From Cryptomeria japonica (Eukaryota; Streptophyta; Pinopsida; Cupressales; Cupressaceae), in contig NC_081408.1 of NCBI RefSeq assembly GCF_030272615.1, positions 404,867,389 through 404,931,388 of the forward strand: DNA of 64,000 nt, written 5' to 3'. The notes below the pieces were generated by a model. It made no database searches and was not told where the DNA came from. It saw only the letters and a list, made by a program, of their open reading frames with translations. Both the position numbers and the translations under genes were made by a program. Below are positions 55,218 through 64,000 of this stretch, piece after piece; the first letter of the stretch is position 1; each line of letters starts with the position of its first letter.

Positions 55218-56002
55218 TGTATATGGTGAAAATGGATAACAATAATAACAACATTGAAAGGTTAAATGAATTCAACCACAAAACCCTAGCCTAACAATCA
55301 ACAAAGATCCACCATAACATATGAAGATTACCTAAGACAATGCAAATAAAACAAAATCACAAAGATTATACCATCATATGTCCAATAGGGTTTTGATCTC
55401 CATTCTTCCTATCTCCATTGATCTTGCTTGATATATTTGCTCTCAGATTTTATGTGCACAAGAGCTCAACAAAGAACGAAATGTGGTTGCAAGTAGGATT
55501 GTGGTGTAGTCAAGTCCTTAAGATGATTCATTAGAATGCATAGAACGATTAGGATTTGATAGTGAAGGAAGCATCTCCTTATATAGAAGACACTATGAAA
55601 TGGAGGGATAAGATTGAGAGGTGTAAAAAGGAGGTCGGCTAGGATTAGAGGGTAGGTAGAAGAAATAATAAAATAATGAAAGAGGTAGGTAGTGTATGAA
55701 TTAAGAGATGAATGACATGTGTCATAGGTAGAAAAGGCTAATGAATTAATTAAATAAATAAAGATCTATTTAATTAATAGAAGAAGTGGGATCAATTAAA
55801 TAAATAAGATATTTATTTAATTTAGGAAAATGATAATTTAAATAAATAAATGTATTTATTTAAATGAGAAATAAGGCTAGAAGAGGATAAATGAATTAAT
55901 TAAATAAATAAAGATTTATTTAATTAATAGAAGAATTAAGCTTAGATAATTAAATAAATAAAATATTTATTTAATTAGACTGGACAATTTTGGGTGTCTA
56001 CA
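55218..56002 (-). repeat. Gypsy 5' LTR, 785 bp
   Basis: Same length as the partner LTR. The roughly nine differences are mostly C/T or G/A changes, with A/C changes at two or three sites. It is followed by the GATAT target repeat and then the second half of LINE ORF2. Confidence 0.95.
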
Positions 56003-57720
56003 GATATCATTAAGAATCTCCCGAAACTCATTACCAATGACCACAACCAAACCCTTTTAAAGAAATTCTCAGTGGAGGAGGTTAAATCTGCCCTCTTCAA
56101 GATGAATCCAGATAAAGCTCTGGGCCCAAATGGCTTCCCCACTAGCTTTTTTCAAAAATGTTGGGGTTTTATGGGAACTGAAATCATGGAGGCCTTGGAG
56201 GGGGTAAGGAATTTGGGCAAGATTGTTAAAGAAGTCAACAATACCTTCCTTGCCGTCATTCCAAAAAAAGAAAACCCAGAGAGCTTCAATGACTTCAGAC
56301 CAATTGCTCTCTGCAACACTCTGTATAAACTCTTAACTAAAACCTTAGTAGCTAGACTCCAAAATATCCTCCCCTTAATTATTAGCGAGGAACAAATTGG
56401 CTTCGTAATGGACAGATCAATCTATGATGGGGTGATTATTGCCCAGGAAGCCATTCATTCGGTTCAACTTAACAAATCACCAAGCATGCTAATCAAATTG
56501 CACATAGGTAAAGCTTATGATAAAGTTGATTGGCACTTCCTCTGCAAATTCTTGGAGGCCTTTGGCTTTTCCAAAACTTGGATCAACCTTATCTTCGAAT
56601 GCATATCCACCTCTAGATTCTCGGTTCTGGTTAATGGCTCCCCAGAAGGTTTCTTTAGTAGTTCGAGGGGGTTCAGGCAGGGTGATCCTATGTCCCCCTT
56701 CCTTTTCATTATTATGGCTGAAGCCCTAGGCAGATCTATTTCGATGGCCAAAGAGAAGGGGAAGATCCAAGGTATTCCCATCACCAATGGCCTCCCTCCC
56801 TTCACCCACCAGCAATTCGTTGATGACACAATGCTTTTTGGGCAAGGTGACACGGGGGAGGCTCGTGCCTTTAAAGAAATTCTCAATTCCCACATGATGG
56901 CCTCGGGTCAAGAGGTTAATCTAGCTAAGTCTACAGTCTTTTTGTGTAACATAGACCCCCTTTTAGGAAAAGAAATCTGCAATGTCTTGGAAATTAGTAT
57001 AGGATCCCTTCCTTGCAAGTATTTAGGCATTCCCCTTGACAGAGGCATGAGACCCTCTAATTTATGGGACAACTTAGTGGACAAGATCAAGTCTAGAATT
57101 AGCACTTGGAAAGGGAAATGGCTCTCTTCGGCTAGTAGGGCTACCTTGGTTAGATCGGTCTTATCAGCTATGCCCATTTTCCAGCTTTCCCTCCAACGGT
57201 TGTCTTCTTCCAAACTTGCTGAGATCAATAAGCATCTCAGAACTTTCTTTTGGCAAGGAACTGATATCAACCACAAAATCTCACTCATTTCTTGGGACAA
57301 GATATGTACACCCAAAGAGGATGGTGGTATTGGCATCAAAAACCTACGAGATCAAGGTAGAGCTTTGGGGGCAAAGCTGGTCTGGAGATTATTCAGATTT
57401 CCTCACCTCAAATGGGCAAGATTACTTAACCTCAAGCACCTTAATGGAGATGATCCAACCCAAATCTTCAGAGAGCCCAATCCTCCCAAAGGTTCCTTCC
57501 TTTGGAATTTTATGCTTGATTGTAGGAAGATAATCTTTGATAGGCTAACCTGGAACCTGGCGTCTAGGGACAAAGCCCTCTTTTGGTCAGATTCTTGGGG
57601 AGGGTATAAAGCCATTGAAAACATCCATGACTTTGGGATTACCCGGGCCCTTCTTGAATCACATAGAGGCCCCCTTCTAAATAGTTATCTCTCCCCTTCA
57701 AAGGAAGGGGCTAGTTGGTA
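56003..57720 (+). pseudogene. LINE ORF2, reverse transcriptase half
   Basis: An uninterrupted 573-codon stretch continuing ORF2 after the gypsy. It has FSVEEVKSALFKMNPDKALGP then GFPTSFFQKCW, TFLAVIPKKE, FRPIALCNTLYKLLTK, EEQIGFV and LIKLHIGKAYDKVDW. In that last motif the usual DI.KAYD aspartate is H, so the first catalytic carboxylate is lost. Then follow RGFRQGDPMSPFLFIIMAEAL, HQQFVDDTMLFG (the second and third carboxylates kept) and CKYLGIPLDRG. After these come ISWDKICTPKEDGGIGIKN and FWSDSWGG. A TAG at 57718 ends the frame. Without the interruption ORF2 would be about 1,000 codons plus the missing end. Confidence 0.85.
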
Positions 57721-57744
57721 GTGGATTGAAAGGGATGAATTTAA

Positions 57745-58887
57745 AGTATTAGTTTCAAAAGTTAGATTAAATATGTATATTAAAAAAAGCTTAATAATAA
57801 ACTTTTTAAACATTGAAAAAAACAAAGACTTTAAAGTCATTAAAAAAACTTTAACATGAAAATCCAAAACTTAAAGTCTTTAAAGTTAAATGGAAAGCTT
57901 TTGATATATTTAAACAAACTTTAATATTTTTAATAAAAACTTTAAATAAGTGAAAGAATAAATACTTTATGATTGATAACTTTAGAGCTTTTAAATTATA
58001 TGATACATATGAATACGTTAAAGTATTAAAAGAAAGCGTTAAGGTATTTAAAGAAGAGGAGCTGGTAAGAAGAAAGAAGAGGTGTTTATTTAAAAGAATA
58101 AACTGCACAAATACATTACATGCAAAAGCCGTTGTTATCTGATACAAACAACAACCTACTTATATGAACAAATATGCAGAAACAAAGGATTACCAAGAGA
58201 CAATTGTGTAAACGAAATTATAGAGGTTTCAGACAGATGCGCATCAACGTATAACTGAAAAATAATTCAGTGAAAAACGTATAATTGATGAAAGTTCTTT
58301 ATAATGCTTCTTCCTTAGCCCTATGGAAGTTTGTATAAACAGTAGCAGAAACTGTTATAATGCTTATCTTCCTTAAAAACATATAAACAATAGCATAAAC
58401 TAAGGAAACAAATAGAAAGGCATAGAATATGGCCTCTCAACTTGGCTTGAACTGTTAACAGAAATAAGAAATAAGTGAAGAAAGTACTAACAATAAAAAA
58501 ATGCAGAACCTGCACAAAATGTTAAACCCTACAATTCAAAATAAAAAAAAACTATTTAATGATGAAACAGTTTTGGCAGCAAGCTTTTCAAAATGATTGT
58601 AAATATAAAAATGGAAGAAAATAAGTTAGAAACAGAGTTGTGGCGACAAACCTTCCAATTTTTTTAAAAATAAAAATTTAAACTAGAATCTAAATGGATT
58701 AATCTTGCATGCAAAATTGTTAGTACGTTTGTTAAAAAAAAAATTAAACTGAAATCAAAACCTGCACAAGAAAAACGTTAATGAATAAACTTCTTCTCAT
58801 CTCTCAAAGAGTGCCTCCAAGAAAGGCAAGTTCCAAAAGAAAATGGTAACCTTCATCAACTTCCACTTAAACAAGGATTAGTAACCT
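57745..58887 (-). other. Copia leader, AT-rich
   Basis: The sequence between the LINE and the copia primer site. Its left third is built from variants of CTTTAAAG (for example AAAGTCTTTAAAGTTAAA), its right two thirds from loosely repeated GCTTCTTCCTTA/AACAGTAGCATAAAC and CTGCACAAAA phrases. No coding domain is present. It is the 5' leader of the copia element on the minus strand, displaced from gag by the LINE. Confidence 0.65.
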
Positions 58888-58899
58888 GCTTTGATACCA
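58888..58899 (-). other. Copia primer-binding site (tRNA-iMet type)
   Basis: The minus strand reads TGGTATCAAAGC directly after the LTR end CCTTTCA. The standard plant copia site is TGGTATCAGAGC, one base different. Confidence 0.85.
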
Positions 58900-59079
58900 T
58901 GAAAGGAAATACAAGAGTGAGAAAATGAAAAAAAATCCAAGTATGTTGATTGAAGTAGTGTTACCAAAGTACAGAGCAACTTGAGAGCAATCACCCAAAC
59001 TTGAAGAGGAGACACAAGAGCTTTTGAAAGGGGAAAATGAAAGAAAAACCCCTTATGTATTATGAATGGAGGCAAAGCT

Positions 59080-59147
<68 letters not shown>

Positions 59148-59451
59148 CTCATTACAATGATATCAAAAAGTGAAGAATAAGAGGAGAAGCATCTCTTAAA
59201 TAGAGATGAAGAGAAGAGCTGCAAAGTAACTCCCATTTTTATGAATGCCACCATTCACAATATGTGTGTGCAATGTGTCAACATCCTTTTAAGGAGGAAA
59301 TCTAATATTCTTTAATAAAGGAAAATAAAAGAAATGACTTGTCCTCACACATGTACTAGAGGACAAATTACATGTAGGGATTCCAAAGGAATATCCCAAA
59401 CTAAATACAAATAAAGAAACCCAAGCCAAGTAAAGATTAAATTTTCTAACA
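58900..59451 (-). repeat. Copia 5' LTR with (GA)n expansion
   Basis: Homologous end to end with 31071-31577. It is 45 bp longer, almost all of it from the GA run at 59083-59146 (about 32 units against about 7). Confidence 0.9.
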
Positions 59452-60430
59452 CGAAGCTCCATCCTCATCACAATTACAAGATTCACAATCATCTGCACTC
59501 TCTACTTCCAAACCTAAGATTAAGATCCACATAGTTGATAAGGGATGTGAAGAGTATTCGTACGCAAAAGCCTTCTGTATAGGGAAGTTGCTAATATCCC
59601 CAAGGCCTCAACCAAACAATAACCGACACAAAGAAAAATCCATCATCCAATATTCACCTTCTACTACCTTTATCAAATGGGGCGAACTCAACGAAGAACC
59701 CCTCGAGAAAGATATTTCAAATTGGCTATTTAAAGATGCAGAGGATAGACCTCTGATTCTACTCTCTCTAGAACAATATGGAAAGGGATTTACTACATTA
59801 CAAAGACATGGATATGATGGCACTAGTGGATTAATCTTAGGAACCAAGGGTTGGGATATGGACAAGTAGAGGAAGGATCTACAAGTTAGAATAATGGACA
59901 ACTAGTTGTGGAAACTACAAATACTTAGTTGCCTCTGATTGAATAAGTTAGTGCTACTAACGATGATGAGTCTGACGAGGAGAGTTATGTTGAGATTGAT
60001 TTCAACAATTATTAAGGGGACTCGTTTACTATCTTCAACACCCAAGATGTAGACAAATCTTAAAATGACCAAGAAATTATTAATGATGACATTATTTATG
60101 AGGACAAACAATTTGACCCTAATTTGTGGTGACATTACTTAGATACTTGTACATGTACCTTAACCATTACCCTATAACCTATTCCAACCATGATGATGAC
60201 ATCTTCCTTGTATACCCATAACTTATTGATTGGAACCAACAAAATCCACCACAATTGGATTGGTTTGAAAATGATGAAGCAATTGCTGAATTCCTTGGAG
60301 TTCGAGAAGGAATACCATTTGGTGACCACATAATTGGCTTTTCTATAGATCTCAACTTTGCAACATATTTTGGGGAGTCCAGTTTTCCTTCCAGTCAAGA
60401 AAATAAAGGAAAAAGAAAAAGAAAGTGAAG
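59452..60430 (+). pseudogene. Tat gypsy region between protease and RT (G-patch-like)
   Basis: It continues the old gypsy after the copia. It reads SKPKIKIHIVDKG, then an open frame (59588-59869) with FIKWGELNEEPLEKDISNWLF and YGKGFTTLQRHGYDGTSGLI, where the G....L...GYDG.SGL pattern resembles a G-patch as seen between protease and RT in Tat elements. Near 60270 the frame reads DEAIAEFLGVREGIPFGD and ends in basic GKRKRK. Several stops are present. Confidence 0.6.
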
Positions 60431-60804
60431 ATACTTGATCTCAAGGTGAAAATCAAAAGGCAAGTTCTAACTGCAAAATAGTAAAACCAAAAGGCATATC
60501 TAATGGTGAAAACCTCTTTGAGGTGCCAAAATATCGAAGGTTGGATACTCTCCCTTTAAGAAAGGTTATCATTGTTAGTAGAAAATAAGAGGAAGTGAAC
60601 TTGGGTGATAGTTAAAATGTAAAGAAAAGTCTATTTTGTAGAGTCTCTCAAACCAACTAAGAAAGAAAACTTTACCAATTTCTTCAAAGGAAGACAAATA
60701 AATTTTGCTTAGTCTTATGCTGACATGCCGAGTTTAGATAATGAATTGTCCATCACTTGCCTTTACCTCTAAGAGCCAAGACATATAAATGAAAGCTAAG
60801 AAAC

Positions 60805-61430
60805 ATGCATCCCCAAATTGCTTTGTTGGTCAAAGTGGAACTGAAGAAGCTACTAGATGTGGGATTCATAAGGACTATAGATTACATAGAATGGATATCA
60901 TTTCTAGTACCTATTACCAAACCAACAGGAGGCATTAGAATCTATATAGATTTCAAAGATTTGAATAAGGCCTATTCAAAATATGACTTTCCATTACCCA
61001 ATATTGATATGATTATTTACCTCATAGATGGACATGAAATGCTCTCACTCATAGGTGGATTTTGTGGGCACAACCAAATAAGAATAGCTCCAGAGAACCA
61101 ATATAAAAATAATTTCACTTGTTTATGGGGAATCTACTATTAGAATGTCATGCCCTTTGGTCTCAAGATTGCTAGTGAAACATATTAGAGAGTTATGACA
61201 ACATTATTTCATGACATGATACACGACATCATGAAAGACTATGTCGATGATTTATTGGCTAAGTCAAACACAAGGGACAATCATCTTGTTGTTCTTGCCT
61301 GGATCTTTGATAACTTAGGTCAATACAAGGTTAGACTAAATCCAAAGAATTGTGTATTTGGTGACACATTAGTAATATTGCTGGGGTTCATTGTGTCAAA
61401 AAAAGGAATTGAATTAGACCTAATTTTTTT
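60805..61430 (+). pseudogene. Tat gypsy reverse transcriptase
   Basis: It reads VELKKLLDVGFIRTIDYIEW then LVPITKPTGGIRIYIDFKDLNKA, with the R..D...LN.A motif (usual R.C.D.R.LN.A). Then DFPLPNIDMIIYLIDGHEMLSLIGGFCGHNQI appears where DGYSGYNQI is usual, so the first catalytic aspartate position is changed to G. NVMPFGLKIASETY (usual MPFGLKNAGATYQR) follows, then DYVDDLLAKS with the YVDD box intact, and LRLNPKNCVFG-like KVRLNPKNCVFGDT. There are stops at 61141 and near 61186. Downstream, GFIVSKKGIELDL is cut by the next insert. Confidence 0.85.
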
Positions 61431-62565
61431 TAAATCTATTCTTAATTTATCAAAATTAATTATTCCCCATTCTTCCAAAGTCTTTTCAATCATTATTTCT
61501 TCTAGACCTCTATTAGTTAATTAACTTCAATTAACTAAGCTAACCATGTGATTCCTACAAATCACCTTCCTAATCCTATCATCTAACCTAATTAATCACC
61601 TTCTAATCATGCTCAACATTTCCTTCAATTTTATATTCCTCTACTTATTATCTCTCGTCATGTTACATCCTCCTAACTTTCCCATTTGCGTTCTAATCCC
61701 TCATCAAGCCACCTAATCACTCTTCCTAATCATTTGCACATCCCTAATCACTTTGATTAGGGATGAGTCAACACTTTCATTAAATGGCTTTCTCATCTCA
61801 TCCTCCAATATTAAATGCTACCTACTTTGGTCCTTTCAAGGAAATTCAAATTCTTTGAATCTCCCCATGCCACCTCTTCCCAAGGAATTTTTAATTCCTT
61901 TTCTCATTTAGTCTTCCCACATATCTTCTATTTTGGAATTTTTAATTCCTCCTCCTTTGCCCCAAGGAATTTTATATTCCTTTTCTCTTCCCAATGTACC
62001 TGGGGAACTCTTCCCCATGTACCTTGAGAGTTGTGGAGATAATAAATGCCTTTATGGAAAATCTCTTGAATTCCACACTTTGTCCTCTCAATCCTCTCCC
62101 ACCTTTCAATCCCAGCCCTTAATTTCGAATCAATCTTGGCCCTCCATTTTGGCCTCCTCCAATCTATAAATTGGAGTCTCCTCTCCTCACAAATCATCCA
62201 TCATCCAAGTAGTCTTATGCTGGCCTTTTGAGAGCTCAAATCACCTACCCTATCATCATAATGCCCAGATCATCACACACTTAGCCATTTTCCATCTATC
62301 ATTCCATATAGCAAACAATATCCCTTTGTTGTTATGTAGTGGAGAGAATTCGACATCCCAATCCAAGAACCAATCCAAACAAGTGTTGCAAGGGTGCGTC
62401 TTCACTTCATCAAAGGTTCAATTCGAAGGAGAAGGTACAATCTCTTCATTTGCATGTTTATTAGGTTATTTGGTGTTTTCATTTTTTTTTATGCATTTGA
62501 ATGGACTAACACTTTTCCTCACCTCCAATATCTACCATCAAACCTTAAATAGTTAAGAAGTATAG
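61430..62565 (+). mobile_element. Probable LTR-type insert between RT and RNase H
   Basis: About 1.1 kb that breaks the gypsy frame between GIELDL and LEGKLQ. It is non-coding, T/C-rich, with repeated CAAGGAATTTTTAATTCCTTTTCTC-type units at 61840-61985, and has a promoter-like CTATAAATTGGAGTCTCCTCTCC near 62164. This looks like an LTR. I could not fix TG/CA ends or a target duplication; about 20 codons of host frame are also lost. Confidence 0.5.
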
Positions 62566-62576
62566 AAGGAAAGCTA

Positions 62577-63180
<604 letters not shown>

Positions 63181-63182
63181 TA

Positions 63183-63439
63183 TTGGTAGAATTTTTAGAT
63201 GAATTAGTGTTCAAAATATTTGCATCTACACAATGGAAATTGTATTTTAACATGTCTTACACTAATCATGGAGCAAGGGTAGGAATTATGTTCATGACAC
63301 CTCAAGGGGACGCCATTCCAAAGTCCTACAAGATAAATTTTCCTTGCAAAAACAAAATTACCAAATATGAATCTCTCATCATTGGGCTTCACACAATAAA
63401 AAATAAAAGACCTTCATATTTATGGTTGTTCTTGTTTTT
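63183..63439 (+). pseudogene. Second RNase H (Tat-type aRNH), truncated
   Basis: WKLYFNMSYTNHGARVGIMF stands for the usual WKLYFDGS...GAGAGI, with the first catalytic D changed to N. Then come TPQGDAIPKSYKINFPCKNK and ITKYESLIIGL, for the usual AEYEALI.GL with the catalytic E kept. It is cut at 63440 by an LTR start. A second RNase H after the canonical one is characteristic of Tat-lineage gypsy elements. Confidence 0.75.
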
Positions 63440-64000
63440 TGTTAGCATGAGCTTGTATGGTTGTCATTGATGTCAAACCTATTTATCTGGATGTATGTTG
63501 GTCTGGATATGCTTTGTTAGATCTTGGTTATGTCAATGGATGTTGTTTTGGATACTCTTTTGGTGTTGGTTGTGTCGTCATGTATTTAGGGTGTTACAAA
63601 ATGCTTTTTGTGCTATCTAGATATGTTGTTAATTGCATTACGATTTAGTGGATCATGTTCTTTTGGTTGGGATATGTGTTGGAAGATGCATTGAGATATT
63701 TATCTGGGTCTCAACTTGGTGTGTGGTGATTCACATGGAGTATTTTGCATTGGAAGTAGTTATGTAGCTGATCGGTTGATTATGTCTACACGTTATGCTT
63801 TGTAATGTCCTTTGGAGTATGTGTTAGCAAGTGAAGATTATTGGATTATTCATGGAATGATGCATTATGATATGTTTTGGTTCCCTCTTTCTCTTGGAGT
63901 GAACCAATCTAATTATTTTAGGTTCAGGTGGCTTATTTTATGTAATATTTCTTATTCTATTTTGGCCAACCCTTAATTAGAATTTCCATGTTGTATCTCA
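63440..64000 (+). mobile_element. Start of another LTR, running off the window
   Basis: TGTTAGCATGAGCTTG...TTGTCATTGATGTCAA opens like the solo LTR at 37770 (TGTTGGCAT...TTGTCATTGATGG) for about 35 bp. It follows a T run and ends the gypsy frame abruptly. No coding is seen to the window end; the rest lies outside. Confidence 0.5.

Larger units (their letters stand above)
44355..56002 (-). mobile_element. Young non-autonomous gypsy with gag-protease and antisense PMD gene, TSD GATAT
   Basis: Two 785-bp LTRs (44355-45139 and 55218-56002) differ at about nine sites by eye. Exact GATAT repeats flank them (44350-44354 and 56003-56007). In minus orientation the polypurine tract AAAGAGGGGCAAAA abuts the 3' LTR at 45140, and TGGCACGCCCGGTGGGAC lies next to the 5' LTR as primer-site candidate. 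Gag and protease are at 52346-48813. RT, RNase H and almost all integrase are missing; only a C-terminal integrase tail remains (48250-48490). On the plus strand lies a PMD gene fragment. Leader 52350-55217 is long and repetitive. It is the youngest insertion by LTR identity. Confidence 0.93.
41158..57740 (+). mobile_element. Plant LINE (L1-type), split by gypsy insertion
   Basis: The left edge is set by a sharp shift from the AT-rich copia leader to GC-richer sequence at about 41158. It has a 5' UTR, ORF1 (41462-42556), ORF2 endonuclease (43084-43800) and linker up to 44354, then after the gypsy RT and a partial C-terminus to about 57720. The C-terminal zf-RVT/RNase H part and 3' UTR with A-tail are missing; copia-leader-like AT-rich sequence follows at once. 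Loss of the 3' end is odd for a LINE, which normally loses the 5' end, and implies a later deletion. I found no target duplication. Confidence 0.8.
31071..59451 (-). mobile_element. Ty1/copia element, minus strand, split by nested insertions
   Basis: The LTRs are 31071-31577 (507 bp, 3' LTR) and 58900-59451 (552 bp, 5' LTR), in minus orientation TGTTAGAA...CCTTTCA. A polypurine run (GGGGGGG with GCTTAA) abuts the 3' LTR at 31578. A tRNA-iMet-type primer site, TGGTATCAAAGC, abuts the 5' LTR at 58888-58899. Flanks are AGAAG (31066-31070) and CGAAG (59452-59456), a 5-bp duplication with one mismatch. Along the minus strand gag, protease, integrase, RT and RNase H follow the copia order. Nested inside are an element at 34011-39422 and a LINE with a gypsy at about 41158-57740. 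Confidence 0.88.

Noticed and set aside
41158..57740. Target duplication for the split LINE
   Set aside because: AATAATAA words occur near both edges but are too common in this AT-rich leader to count.

Overview
The window is plant nuclear DNA: AT-rich, with GT-AG introns of up to about 6.3 kb and very dense LTR retrotransposons and plant LINEs. A gymnosperm (conifer) is my best guess. It rests on the long introns, the families present and a possible Penelope-like remnant; the organism is inference, not something read directly.

Region 1 (1-17,600). The only clear single-copy host gene is the 3' part of CAP-D3, the HEAT-repeat subunit of condensin II. It lies on the + strand as ten exons between 3183 and 16365. 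They join in phase and give about 1,205 residues; the N-terminus is left of the window or in exons I could not find. The introns carry an antisense PPR pseudogene (8640-9270), a solo LTR with an exact 5-bp target duplication (9998-11067), a hammerhead-like/Penelope-like scrap (13196-13330), a 197-bp tandem duplication, and foldbacks at 2868-2982 (49-nt arms) and 5897-5936. Left of the gene are a LINE RNase H remnant and an unrecognised 262-aa ORF with an AT-hook-like segment.

Region 2 (17,600-25,600). A 138-bp LINE 3' end sits between 16-bp target duplications. A degraded, 5'-truncated minus-strand LINE follows (17,962-23,240: endonuclease, reverse transcriptase, zf-RVT, RNase H), then LTR-element debris.

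Region 3 (24,686-64,000) is one old plus-strand Ty3/gypsy element of the Tat type (gag remnant, protease, G-patch-like segment, RT, RNase H and a second RNase H), broken up by nested insertions. A 3.75-kb solo LTR sits in its leader (25,642-29,391, TSD GTTGG). A minus-strand Ty1/copia element (31,071-59,451) sits after its protease. Inside the copia integrase is a small non-coding copia-like element (34,011-39,422, TSD CTATG), which itself holds two solo LTRs (35,373-37,008 and 37,770-38,939). In the copia leader is a plus-strand LINE (about 41,158-57,740). The LINE ORF2 is split by the youngest element, a minus-strand gypsy (44,355-56,002, TSD GATAT, two 785-bp LTRs with about nine differences by eye).

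The youngest gypsy is the most unusual object. It keeps a long gag-protease frame with a single in-frame stop, has lost RT, RNase H and nearly all of integrase, and carries on the opposite strand a two-exon plant mobile domain (PMD) gene fragment whose intron is filled with a tandem repeat. Its leader holds a 304-bp triplicate and a CAGACGCG-type minisatellite. Apart from CAP-D3, nearly everything here is decayed mobile-element sequence. Nested insertions with matching target duplications give a readable order of events.
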